A stretch of 29,743 nucleotides of DNA, from positions 1-29,743 of the forward strand of contig CAZSHX010000062.1 in assembly GCA_964606895.1 (NCBI GenBank), written 5' to 3'. Position 1 is the stretch's first letter. Every line of letters starts with the position of its first letter. This document shows positions 15,426 through 23,099 of this stretch, piece after piece. Both the position numbers and the translations under genes were made by a program. The notes below the pieces were generated by a model that searched no databases, was not told the origin of the DNA, and saw only the letters and a list, made by a program, of their open reading frames with translations. The DNA is from CAZSHX01 sp964606895. GTDB lineage: Bacteria > Bacteroidota > Ignavibacteria > Kapaibacteriales > UBA2268.

Positions 15426-17777
15426 ATGCAAACTAATAATAAATTCGAAGAAGAATTAATCATCGCCAACAAAGAACTTGCCTTTCAAAATGAAGAAAAG
15501 AGCAAGCGTGCCGCTGAATTAATTATTGCGAACAAAGAATTGCTCTTCCAAAACGAAGAAAAGAGCAAGCGAGCCGGTGAATTAATCATCGCCAACAAAG
15601 AACTTGCCTTTCAAAACGAAGAAAAGAGCAAGCGTGCCGCTGAATTAATAATTGCTAACAAAGAATTGCTCTTTCAAAACGAAGAAAAAGAGAAGCGTGC
15701 GGCTGAACTATTCATCGCCAACAAAGAACTTGCCTTTCAAAACGAAGAGAAAAGCAAGCGAGCCGCTGAATTAATCATTGCTAACAATGAACTGCTCTTT
15801 CAAAATGAAGAAAAAGAGAAGCGTGCAAGGGAATTGATTATTGCTCTACAGAATGAGAAAAGAACTGCTGAGTTATTAATTTCCGATAATGCTCTTATCG
15901 CTTCTGAAACACGCTATCGGCGGCTTTTTGAAACTGCAAAAGACGGTATTCTTATACTCGATGCCGAAACGGGAAAGATCGTTGATGTAAATCCATTTTT
16001 AATTGATTTGCTGGGTTATTCCAAAGAACAATTCGTCGAAAAAGAAATCTGGGAAATTGGATTTTTCAAAGATATAGTCGCCAATCAAGATAAATTTTTG
16101 GAATTACAGCATAATGAATATGTCCGCTATGAAGATTTACCTCTTGAAACAGCTTACGGGCGGCAGATTAATGTTGAGTTCGTAAGTAATGTTTATTTAG
16201 TAAATTGTCATAAGGTAATACAGTGCAATATTCGGGATATTACCGACCGGAGAAAGGCAGAAATTGAACTTCGTGAAAAGGAAGTCCAATACAGGAATCT
16301 TGCAGACTCAGGGATGGCACTTATCTGGACTTCGGGTAAGGACAAATTATGCAATTATTTTAATAAACCCTGGTTAAATTTTACGGGAAGAACATTAGAG
16401 CAGGAACTTGGAAATGGCTGGGCAGAAGGTGTGTATTCTGAAGACCTTGATGACTGCATAGAAACCTATGTGACAGCATTCGACAAACATGAAAAATTTG
16501 ATCTGGAATACCGGTTACGCCATGTTAGCGGTGAATACAGATGGATTCAGGATTTAGGAACTCCCAATTATAATAGCAAGGGGGAATTTGTTGGTTATAT
16601 CGGGAACTGCTTTGATATTAGTGAGCGAAAACAAACAGAGAAAGAACTAATAATTGCAAAAGAGAAAGCCGAAGAGAGCGATAAATTAAAAACTGCATTT
16701 TTGCAAAATATGTCTCATGAGATACGGACACCGCTGAATGGTATAATCGGTTTTTCGGGGCTTTTAAATGCTGAAGATATTAGCAAGGAAGATATTCTGG
16801 AATTTACATCCATGATTAAACAAAGTGGGAAAAGGCTCATCGAAATTGTGAATAATGTTCTTGATATTTCCAAAATACAAACCGGTCAGGTTAATATTGA
16901 AAATAAAGCTATATTAATTAATTCAATATTTTTGGATTTATTTAACTTTTTCCATCCTATTGCTACCGCCAAAAATATTTCTCTGAAGTTCCATAATTCC
17001 GAAGATAAACATAGAACCATATATTCGGATGAAGCTAAACTTCATCAAATACTGACAAATTTAATGAATAATGCCGTGAAATTTACGAATTCGGGAAACA
17101 TTGATTTTGGATATGAAATCAAGGATGATATTATTCAGTTGTATGTAAAAGACACCGGGATGGGAATCCCGCAGGAGTTGTTCGAAAAGATTTTTGAACG
17201 TTTCATTCAAGCCGAACATGCTGATACAAGAAATTTCGAGGGAGCCGGACTTGGACTGGCTATTTGCACCGGACTTGTTGAATTGCTCGGTGGTAAAATC
17301 TGGGTAGAATCAGAAATAAACAAAGGAACTACGTTTTTCTTTACTTTACCATATATATCTGCCTCTCTTCCTACCAAAACTGATGAAGTTTTCCTTAATA
17401 ATCCGGTTAAGCTAAAAAAAGGAAAAATTCTTATAGCTGAAGATGATTGGATGAGTTACCAATACCTGAGCAGAATTTTATTATTAGCCGGTATAACTGT
17501 TATTCATGCCGAAAACGGAGAGGAAGCCGTGGAATGTGTCAGGAATATACCCGATATAGATTTAATTCTAATGGATATCAGGATGCCGATTATGGACGGT
17601 ATTGAAGCGACAAAACAAATAAAGAAGCTCAGACCGGAACTTCCAATTATCGCACAGACAGCTTATGCTTTTAGTGATGAAAAAAGTAAAATATTATCTG
17701 TCGGTTGTGATGAATATTTGGCTAAACCGCTGGATAGCGACAGATTAAAAGCAATAATCAATCAATATTTAAAATAA
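15426..17777 (+). CDS. Hybrid histidine kinase (coiled coil-PAS-PAS-HisKA-HATPase-REC)
   Basis: A 783-residue soluble protein with a good ribosome site (AGGAG before the ATG). Residues about 9-150 are six full copies and a partial copy of the 21-residue coiled-coil motif. PAS 1 is at about 160-280 (RYRRLFETAKDGILILDAET) and PAS 2 at about 288-405 (QYRNLADSGMALIWTSG, then FDISERKQTEKEL). HisKA has His431 (LQNMSHEIRTPLNGIIGFSG). The ATPase domain has NNAVKFTNSG, DTGMGIP and GAGLGLAICTGL. A C-terminal receiver at about 665-783 has phospho-acceptor Asp717 (LILMDIRMPIMDG) and LAKPLDSD. There is no membrane segment and no Hpt domain. The coiled coil at the very N-terminus, before any sensor domain, suggests docking to the coiled coils of the neighbouring kinases. 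It closes the signalling cluster. Confidence 0.93.
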   Translation: MQTNNKFEEELIIANKELAFQNEEKSKRAAELIIANKELLFQNEEKSKRAGELIIANKELAFQNEEKSKRAAELIIANKELLFQNEEKEKRAAELFIANKELAFQNEEKSKRAAELIIANNELLFQNEEKEKRARELIIALQNEKRTAELLISDNALIASETRYRRLFETAKDGILILDAETGKIVDVNPFLIDLLGYSKEQFVEKEIWEIGFFKDIVANQDKFLELQHNEYVRYEDLPLETAYGRQINVEFVSNVYLVNCHKVIQCNIRDITDRRKAEIELREKEVQYRNLADSGMALIWTSGKDKLCNYFNKPWLNFTGRTLEQELGNGWAEGVYSEDLDDCIETYVTAFDKHEKFDLEYRLRHVSGEYRWIQDLGTPNYNSKGEFVGYIGNCFDISERKQTEKELIIAKEKAEESDKLKTAFLQNMSHEIRTPLNGIIGFSGLLNAEDISKEDILEFTSMIKQSGKRLIEIVNNVLDISKIQTGQVNIENKAILINSIFLDLFNFFHPIATAKNISLKFHNSEDKHRTIYSDEAKLHQILTNLMNNAVKFTNSGNIDFGYEIKDDIIQLYVKDTGMGIPQELFEKIFERFIQAEHADTRNFEGAGLGLAICTGLVELLGGKIWVESEINKGTTFFFTLPYISASLPTKTDEVFLNNPVKLKKGKILIAEDDWMSYQYLSRILLLAGITVIHAENGEEAVECVRNIPDIDLILMDIRMPIMDGIEATKQIKKLRPELPIIAQTAYAFSDEKSKILSVGCDEYLAKPLDSDRLKAIINQYLK
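15450..15890 (+). repeat. 63-bp tandem repeat in the hybrid kinase gene with 126-bp higher order
   Basis: Six full 63-bp units plus a partial seventh are present. Units 1, 3 and 5 read KELAFQNEEKSKR while units 2, 4 and 6 read KELLFQNEEK or NELLFQNEEK, so the array is built from a duplicated two-unit (42-residue, 126-bp) block. Confidence 0.88.
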
Positions 17778-17859
17778 TTTTTTATTGAACCTATGAATTA
17801 GGAAATTCCAATTAGGCGTTTCAACTATTTTTTCAAATAATTCAAAAAATAACATCAAT

Positions 17860-20382
17860 ATGAACCAAATATCTTCTGCTTTTTGGAGCATTCCGACAAA
17901 TGATTTACTGAAAAATCTTGAATCCGGAAAAAATGGATTGGATAGCAATGAAGCTGAAAAACGTCTCGTTATTTATGGTGCCAATCGTCTGAGACCTCAA
18001 AAACGTTCTGATGTATTAACTCTGTTGATTTCCCAATTCAAGAGTCCAATTATCTTGATTCTTCTCTTTGCCACCGGATTATCTTTTTTTCTGAGAGACC
18101 CTGTAGATGCGTTTATTATTCTGTCTATCGTTATTATTAGCGGATTGCTGGGATTTTGGCAAGAGAGGAGTGCTTCAAATGCTGTTGCTAAACTTCTCTC
18201 AATAGTTCAGATTAAAGCATCGGTTCTTCGAGATGGAAAATCTGTTGAAATTCCTGTCGAAGATATTGTCCCCGGTGATTCAGTCAAGCTGAATGCAGGG
18301 GATATTATTCCCGGCGACGGTTTGGTACTGGAATCGAATGACCTTTTCGTTGATGAAGCTATGCTGACGGGCGAAACTTTCCCTGTGGAAAAAGCGTCGG
18401 CAGTGCTCCCGGCAGAAACTCCACTAGGTCTGCGGACAAATTCACTTTGGATGGGTACTCACGTTGTAAGCGGGAGTGCTACGGCACTTATAGTTTGTAC
18501 CGGCAAGGAAACAGAGTTCGGAAAGGTATCGGAGCATCTGAAACTCAGACCGCTTGAAACTGAATTTGAACGCGGCATCCGGCAATTCGGATATTTTCTA
18601 ATGGAAGTTACACTTGTTTTAGTTGTAGCAATTTTTGCTGTCAATGTCTATCTGGCTCGTCCGGTGATGGACTCTTTACTTTTCTCACTGGCTTTAGCTG
18701 TGGGTTTAACTCCGCAGTTGCTACCGGCGATTATCAGCATCAATCTTTCTCATGGTGCAAAACGTATGGCACAGAAAAAAGTCATTGTTAAACGACTTTC
18801 TTCTATCGAAAATTTCGGCAGTATGAATATCATCTGCTCAGATAAGACCGGAACATTAACCGAAGGAACCGTACAGCTCCAATCTGCACTTGATTTGGAA
18901 GGCATTGCAAGCGACAATGTCCTTCTTCAAGCTTATATAAATGCTTTTTATGAAACCGGCTTTACAAACCCGATAGATGAAGCAATCCGAAATCACAAGA
19001 AATTTGACCTAAGCAGTTACAAAAAAATTAATGAAATTCCTTACGATTTCCTTCGCAAGAGATTGAGTATTTTGGTTTCCCATGATGATTCCCTCCTTAT
19101 GGTAACTAAAGGTGCACTAAAGAATGTTCTTGATGTATGCACAAAAACAGAAACCAAAGACGGAAAGGTTGTTGAAATAGCCAAATCCATGAAAAAAATT
19201 CTTCAGCACTTTGAGGAATTCAGCAATCAGGGATTTCGAACTCTGGGAGTTGCGTATAAAAATATTGGCACAGATTCAAAAATTGACAAAGACAGTGAAT
19301 CGGAAATGACATTTTCAGGATTTCTTGTCCTTTTTGACCCGCCAAAACCCAACATTATCGAAACAATAACAAATCTAAAAAACCTTGGTGTTTCCCTCAA
19401 AATCATTACAGGTGATAATCATCTGGTTGCCGCTAACGTAAGCCGACAAATGGGTTTGACAAATACTAAAATTCTTACAGGACCTGAATTAAGTAATCTA
19501 AGTGATACCGCACTCCTGAAAAAAGCCGGAAGTGTGGATGTTTTTGCCGAAATTGAACCAAATCAGAAGGAGCGAATAATAATAGCTCTTAAAAAAGCCG
19601 GAAATGTTGTCGGATATATGGGCGATGGTATTAATGATGCCTCTGCTATTCATGCCGCAGATGTAGGCATTTCAGTTGATAGTGCAGTGGATGTAGCAAA
19701 AGATGCGGCTGATATTGTTCTTCTGGAAAAAGATTTGGGCGTTTTAGTTGAGGGTGTTCGCGAAGGCAGGGCAACTTTTTCCAACACGCTTAAATATGTG
19801 TTCATGGCTACCAGTGCTAATTTCGGTAATATGTTCAGCATGGCCGGTGTTTCGTTATTAATACCTTTTCTTCCATTACTGCCAAAGCAGATTTTGCTAA
19901 CTAATCTCATGACCGATTTCCCCGAGATGACAATTGCAACTGACAACGTCGATAAAGAATTGATAGAATATCCGCGTCGGTGGGACATAAAAGCAATTCG
20001 TAAGTTTATGATAACATTCGGCATTGTCAGCTCTGTATTCGATTATCTTACTTTTGCGGCTCTACTGCTTGTACTGGATGCCACTCAGATTCAATTCCGA
20101 ACAGGTTGGTTCCTGGAATCTGTTATTTCAGCTTCCATGATTGTTCTTGTAATACGAAGCAGACAACCCTTCTTCAAAAGCCGCCCGGGGAAATACCTGC
20201 TAATTGCCACTTTGTCAATTGTTGTGATAACATTGGTTCTACCATTTACTCCACTGGCAGGTATCTTCGGATTAAGTCCGCTCCCCATTTCTTTCCTACT
20301 TGTGATAGGATTAATCGTTTTGCTGTATATAGTGACTGCCGAGTTAGTTAAAAGAATTTTTTACAAAAGAGTGAAATTGTGA
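17860..20382 (+). CDS. mgtA: Magnesium-translocating P-type ATPase (MgtA/MgtB type)
   Basis: An 840-residue P-type ATPase, close to the usual 850-900 for the group. The N-terminal cation-ATPase domain (GLDSNEAEKRLVIYGANRL) precedes two TM helices (about 55-100). The actuator loop carries PGD and LTGETFPVEK. A TM pair follows, then the phosphorylation motif CSDKTGTLTEG with Asp328. The nucleotide/P domain has KGAL, KIITGDN and GDGINDASAIHAADVGISVD, followed by the C-terminal TM block. The GISVDSAVDVAKDAADIVLLEKDL run fits the Mg2+ importer (type IIIB) group. In the late TM region NLMTDFPEMTIATDNVD replaces the enterobacterial NLxYDxSQ motif, so ion specificity should be treated as probable. 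It lies 82 bp after the hybrid kinase on the same strand; co-transcription is uncertain. Confidence 0.87.
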   Translation: MNQISSAFWSIPTNDLLKNLESGKNGLDSNEAEKRLVIYGANRLRPQKRSDVLTLLISQFKSPIILILLFATGLSFFLRDPVDAFIILSIVIISGLLGFWQERSASNAVAKLLSIVQIKASVLRDGKSVEIPVEDIVPGDSVKLNAGDIIPGDGLVLESNDLFVDEAMLTGETFPVEKASAVLPAETPLGLRTNSLWMGTHVVSGSATALIVCTGKETEFGKVSEHLKLRPLETEFERGIRQFGYFLMEVTLVLVVAIFAVNVYLARPVMDSLLFSLALAVGLTPQLLPAIISINLSHGAKRMAQKKVIVKRLSSIENFGSMNIICSDKTGTLTEGTVQLQSALDLEGIASDNVLLQAYINAFYETGFTNPIDEAIRNHKKFDLSSYKKINEIPYDFLRKRLSILVSHDDSLLMVTKGALKNVLDVCTKTETKDGKVVEIAKSMKKILQHFEEFSNQGFRTLGVAYKNIGTDSKIDKDSESEMTFSGFLVLFDPPKPNIIETITNLKNLGVSLKIITGDNHLVAANVSRQMGLTNTKILTGPELSNLSDTALLKKAGSVDVFAEIEPNQKERIIIALKKAGNVVGYMGDGINDASAIHAADVGISVDSAVDVAKDAADIVLLEKDLGVLVEGVREGRATFSNTLKYVFMATSANFGNMFSMAGVSLLIPFLPLLPKQILLTNLMTDFPEMTIATDNVDKELIEYPRRWDIKAIRKFMITFGIVSSVFDYLTFAALLLVLDATQIQFRTGWFLESVISASMIVLVIRSRQPFFKSRPGKYLLIATLSIVVITLVLPFTPLAGIFGLSPLPISFLLVIGLIVLLYIVTAELVKRIFYKRVKL

Positions 20383-20445
20383 AATAAGACAGTATTTTGA
20401 AGAACTTAAAACATTCATAGAATCTTACAATTTATTTGATTATTG

Positions 20446-20513
20446 ATGTGTGAATCTTGCAATTCTTTTCAGTAATTATGTAACGCTTTTTGAAGCCAAA
20501 AACTCTATTTTTG
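20446..20513 (+). promoter_or_regulatory. Promoter module copy 2 (ATGTGTGAA-N21-TTATGTAAC + TATTTTTG)
   Basis: ATGTGTGAA is at 20446-20454 and TTATGTAAC at 20476-20484. After 21 bp a -7 box TATTTTTG is at 20506-20513. The start codon of the ferritin-like gene is 40 bp further on. Between the two ends this copy also has TGCAAT at the position where copy 1 has TGCAAC. Confidence 0.8.
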
Positions 20514-20553
20514 CATATTGATTATTTGATTACAACTTAGCAAAGATAATACA

Positions 20554-20925
20554 ATGAAAACCAAGAAAATTTCTAAGCCAATTTCTCAAAAGAACAATGA
20601 GGCACTTGCATCACGGATTTATCTTGCTTATGCCGCTTGGGCAAAAAGTCTGGGATTTGCAGGTATTGCTAATTTTCTATTCAGGCATAAATCTGATGAG
20701 CAATACAATATAACCAAAATATTTGGGAAAGAAACAGATGGCACCAAAGCTGTTTACAAACTTGTAAAATTAGATTATGACAAAGATGACTGGGCTTCCT
20801 CGAACTTTATGAATTGGTTTATGAAAGAACAAATGGAAGAAGAAAAACTGGCGATGAATTTATTGAATAAAATAAAATTGGCTGATTTAGAAAAGAAAAT
20901 GACAAATGCCAAGTTTATCGGTTAG
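20554..20925 (+). CDS. Shortened ferritin-like protein
   Basis: A 123-residue protein that aligns with both ends of bacterial ferritin (about 165 aa) but lacks the middle. Residues 14-50 match helix A and the start of helix B: NNEALASRIYLAYAAWAKS, with a Glu at the Glu17 position, and FLFRHKSDEQYNITKIF, with Glu at the Glu50 position. His53 is replaced by Asn. Residues about 82-110 (SSNFMNWFMKEQMEEEKLAM) match helix D with its EQ and EEE acids. Roughly 40 residues covering the rest of helix B and the crossover loop are absent. The frame is intact with no stop, so it looks like an evolved short form rather than a recent frameshift. Iron oxidation or 24-mer cage formation by the normal mechanism is doubtful. 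It heads an operon-like group of stress-type small genes under promoter module 2. Confidence 0.68.
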   Translation: MKTKKISKPISQKNNEALASRIYLAYAAWAKSLGFAGIANFLFRHKSDEQYNITKIFGKETDGTKAVYKLVKLDYDKDDWASSNFMNWFMKEQMEEEKLAMNLLNKIKLADLEKKMTNAKFIG

Positions 20926-20984
20926 AAACTTATAAGACAAATGATAATTCAAAATCTGAAAATTATTCAACAAAGGCAAATAAA

Positions 20985-21179
20985 ATGAATATTAAAAGAA
21001 TCTTCGGAGCTTTACTGAGCATACTCGGAATAGGAGGTCTCATCTACACTGCCGTACTATTTGAGGGCACTAACGGAGGCATGCGGGATATTAAAGGAAT
21101 AGTGATTTACGGGGTTCTCGGTCTTATATTCTTTATTGCAGGTATCAGTCTGGTACGAACAACAAAAGATGAATCGTAA
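20985..21179 (+). CDS. Small two-helix membrane protein
   Basis: A 64-residue protein with two predicted transmembrane helices (about 5-25, FGALLSILGIGGLIYTAVLF; and about 39-59, IVIYGVLGLIFFIAGISLV). They are joined by a short loop (EGTNGGMRDIKG), and the tail is charged. It has no signal peptidase site and no recognised family. It lies 59 bp after the ferritin-like gene on the same strand and is probably part of the same stress-induced unit. Confidence 0.72.
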   Translation: MNIKRIFGALLSILGIGGLIYTAVLFEGTNGGMRDIKGIVIYGVLGLIFFIAGISLVRTTKDES

Positions 21180-21228
21180 AAAAGATTAGAAAATGTGCCG
21201 GTTTTGACAATCTGCGAATTCAAAAAAT

Positions 21229-21258
21229 GCCTAATTAATAGGCGATTGTTTTATTTTT
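21229..21258 (+). terminator. Weak hairpin followed by T-rich tract
   Basis: GCCTA (21229-21233) and TAGGC (21239-21243) can pair around ATTAA, followed by GATTGTTTTATTTTTT. The 5-bp stem is short for a terminator; it may only attenuate the operon. Confidence 0.35.
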
Positions 21259-21273
21259 TAAAAAAAGCAAATT

Positions 21274-21432
21274 ATGGGAAATTTATTCTGGGGCTTTAGC
21301 CTCTATGGATGGGGCATTTTATCCGTACTTATTATCATTGTCGGATTGTATGCAATGCTTCGCAGAAAATGGAAAGACAATAGGACAAATGAAGCTATTA
21401 GAAAAGAACATGCCACGCATGAAGGAAAATAG
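21274..21432 (+). CDS. 52-aa single-pass membrane protein
   Basis: ATG at 21274 to TAG at 21430-21432 gives a 52-residue protein. It starts MGNLFWGFSLYGWGILSVLI, continues through one transmembrane helix (about residues 8-29), then has a basic, charged tail (MLRRKWKDNRTNEAIRKEH). The positive-inside rule puts the tail in the cytoplasm. Hydrophobic helix followed by RRKW is a normal small-membrane-protein layout, which favours a real gene. It sits between the two-helix protein and the eRF1-like gene, all on one strand with short gaps. Confidence 0.65.
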   Translation: MGNLFWGFSLYGWGILSVLIIIVGLYAMLRRKWKDNRTNEAIRKEHATHEGK

Positions 21433-21508
21433 GAGTCTTTGAACTCCAATTCTACTTTCACTAATTAACCAAAAAAAATCACTAAAACAAATAAATAAAG
21501 GAAATACA

Positions 21509-21892
21509 ATGACAGCTCCTAAGAATTTAGGCATTTGGATGGACCATTCAAAAGCTAATTTAATGGAATATTCAACAGATTCCATCGAATCAATAACAAT
21601 TGATTCAGGTTTCAATCATCAGGACAAGGAATTAAGCCTGAGTAAAAGCGAAAGTCTGATGCACAACAAGGAAAATCATCATTTAAAGGAATATTACAGA
21701 AAAATCGGTGAGGTCATTAGAAATTACGACGAGGTAGTCCTTTTTGGTCCAACCGATGCAAAGGTTGAGTTATTTAATTCTTTAAAAGACGACCATCATT
21801 TTGCAAAAATCAAAATTGAAATAATGCAAACAGATAAAATGCCGGACTACAAACAGCATGCCTTCGTTAGAAAACACTTTACGGTGGATTAA
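21509..21892 (+). CDS. Conserved protein, eRF1/Pelota-domain-like
   Basis: A 127-residue soluble protein. It starts APKNLGIWMDHSKANLMEY, has a central KSESLMHNKENHHLKEYYRKIG, and a C-terminal part VVLFGPTDAKVELFNSLKDD followed by KIEIMQTDKMPDYKQHAFV. This pattern (a strand with a DHS acid/histidine, a helix ending YYxxIGE, then VxLFGPTDAKxEL) is found in widespread Bacteroidota proteins. They resemble the L7Ae-like third domain of eRF1/Pelota and bacterial relatives thought to act on stalled ribosomes. The assignment is from remembered motifs, so the ribosome link is an inference. It is the last intact gene of the stress-like group. Confidence 0.6.
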   Translation: MTAPKNLGIWMDHSKANLMEYSTDSIESITIDSGFNHQDKELSLSKSESLMHNKENHHLKEYYRKIGEVIRNYDEVVLFGPTDAKVELFNSLKDDHHFAKIKIEIMQTDKMPDYKQHAFVRKHFTVD

Positions 21893-21897
21893 ACAAT

Positions 21898-22221
21898 GTG
21901 CTGTTATTTCGTAATCAGATAGAAAAGGAACGAGATTTGGAATTTGACATTAATTTTGGCAAATTCAAGGGATTGACATCCATTGAGGCAAAAGAGAAGT
22001 TGCGTACGGAAGGTTTTAACAATCTTCCGTCTTCCAAACCAAAAAACTTCATCTCAATTGCACTTGGTGTTGTCAAAGAACCGATGTTTATTCTTCTTGT
22101 TGCTTGCGGCACACTGTATTTGGTGATGGGTGACCTGCAGGAAGTTGTTACAGGCGATGCTCAGAAATGTCTTTTGTCGGTTGTTGATATTTCGACCTTG
22201 AAAAAGCACAGCAAGCATTAA
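21898..22221 (+). pseudogene. N-terminal remnant of a second cation-transporting P-type ATPase
   Basis: A GTG at 21898 opens a 107-residue frame. Residues about 18-80 match the N-terminal domain and first TM helix of Ca2+-type P-type ATPases (FKGLTSIEAKEKLRTEGFNN, then VVKEPMFILLVACGTLYLVM and GDLQE). After GDLQE the similarity stops, and a 27-residue unrelated tail runs to a stop. The actuator, P and N domains (another 700 or so residues) are missing. The break is followed directly by the 21-bp minisatellites, so deletion associated with repeats is plausible. A complete MgtA-type ATPase is encoded 1.5 kb upstream, but sequence differences show this is not a copy of it. Confidence 0.7.
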
Positions 22222-22237
22222 ACTATATTTGACGTGG

Positions 22238-22321
22238 TTTCGTTATCGTTTGTTGAGGTTTCATAATCGTTCAATGAAGTTTTGTTATCGTTGGTGGAGG
22301 TAGCGTAATCGTTGGTGGAGG
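22238..22321. repeat. Minisatellite 1: four 21-bp units
   Basis: Four consecutive 21-bp units start at 22238, 22259, 22280 and 22301. Each has the form TTTxGTTATCGTTGGTGGAGG with a few changes. The last two are almost identical from GT[TA]ATCG onward. Confidence 0.88.
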
Positions 22322-22350
22322 TTTTGATATTTTACAATTATCCTTCCAAC

Positions 22351-22433
22351 CCTTACGAAAGTACTTTGAAGGCATACGAAAGTGTATCGAAGGCTTACGA
22401 AAGTGCTTTAAGACTTTACGAGAGCCTAAAAAG
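22351..22433. repeat. Minisatellite 2: four 21-bp units
   Basis: Four units start at 22351, 22372, 22393 and 22414. Each is built on TACGAAAGT preceded by GC[AT] or a variant and followed by a variable T/A-rich part. In one frame they read as heptads (AYESVSK, AYESALR, LYESLKR) up to a TGA, but there is no start codon or longer frame. Confidence 0.85.
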
Positions 22434-22485
22434 ATGATAATTATCAATTATTTATGTATTATTTTAAATTATCAGGGGTTATATT

Positions 22486-22734
22486 ATGAGAAAACTAACT
22501 GAAGAGGATGCAAACAACATTCCTTACAAGCCATCGGGCAAAATGAGTATAGCGAGGTTACTTCTTACGAATATGAAAATCCGTGATATTATTTTACTTG
22601 AAAAATCCGAATGGAAAAACAAATCAAATTCACCTACGGAATTGATTCGTCGAATGCGGAAGGAAGATAAAAGGGATTATACATGCCAAACTGCGTTGGA
22701 TGGCAGTGGGTGGATAATCAAAAGAATCAAATAA
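22486..22734 (+). CDS. Small conserved hypothetical protein
   Basis: An 82-residue soluble protein beginning MRKLTEEDANNIPYKPSGK. It has a middle segment ARLLLTNMKIRDIILLEKSEWKNK and ends in DGSGWIIKRIK. This layout (PxGKxSxxR, an L-xV/I-G/R-D/E strand ending in EW, a charged helix, DGSGWxxKRxK) resembles a family of short hypothetical proteins common in Bacteroidota, possibly nucleic-acid binding given the basic residues. No function is assigned. It follows the two minisatellites and precedes promoter module 3. Confidence 0.62.
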   Translation: MRKLTEEDANNIPYKPSGKMSIARLLLTNMKIRDIILLEKSEWKNKSNSPTELIRRMRKEDKRDYTCQTALDGSGWIIKRIK

Positions 22735-22817
22735 ATTTTAATTCTTTGAAGTTTAGCTGAAAATATTGTCCTGTCAATACAAACATCTCACACATAAATC
22801 ACGCCTACCCCTTAAAA

Positions 22818-22885
22818 ATGTGTGAATTGTGTAAATCATTTCTTCTTTTATGTAACATTCATAACATGGTATTTCTTTAACTTGA
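22818..22885 (+). promoter_or_regulatory. Promoter module copy 3 (ATGTGTGAA-N21-TTATGTAAC + TAACTTGA)
   Basis: ATGTGTGAA is at 22818-22826 and TTATGTAAC at 22848-22856. The -7-like box TAACTTGA at 22878-22885 departs from TAnnTTTG at one of the three T positions. The acidic-peptide start codon lies 49 bp after the box. Confidence 0.75.
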
Positions 22886-22934
22886 TATTATAATTAATTG
22901 AAAAAATATATTTCATCAAGAAAGAAAGCATATT

Positions 22935-23084
22935 ATGTCCTCAGAAAATTTTTACTTTAGCGGTGCAGACTCCGATTCCCACGGTGCAGATACCGATATC
23001 GGTGAAGCAAGTGTTTATTTTAGTGGTGCCGACAACGATTCGAGCGAAGCAGATGCAGATTATAGCAGTGCCGATAACGATTAG
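22935..23084 (+). CDS. 49-aa acidic repeat peptide
   Basis: ATG at 22935 to TAG at 23082-23084 encodes 49 residues with 10 Asp and 3 Glu and no Lys or Arg (net charge near -13). Two copies of a 16-residue pattern are visible: FYFSGADSDSHGADTD (residues 6-21) and VYFSGADNDSSEADAD (27-42), followed by a short SSADND echo. The repeat offset is 21 residues. There is no signal peptide. The regular acidic-hydroxyl spacing could bind metal ions or mimic nucleic acid; neither is shown. It is the first ORF after promoter module 3 and lies 15 bp before the AI-2E family permease, so the two are probably co-transcribed. Confidence 0.7.
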   Translation: MSSENFYFSGADSDSHGADTDIGEASVYFSGADNDSSEADADYSSADND

Positions 23085-23099
23085 AATTATCTAAATAGA

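Noticed and set aside
22222..22340. Minus-strand heptad frame STNDN[KE]T through minisatellite 1
   Set aside because: About 37 codons with no start codon; open only because the 21-bp unit lacks a stop in that frame.
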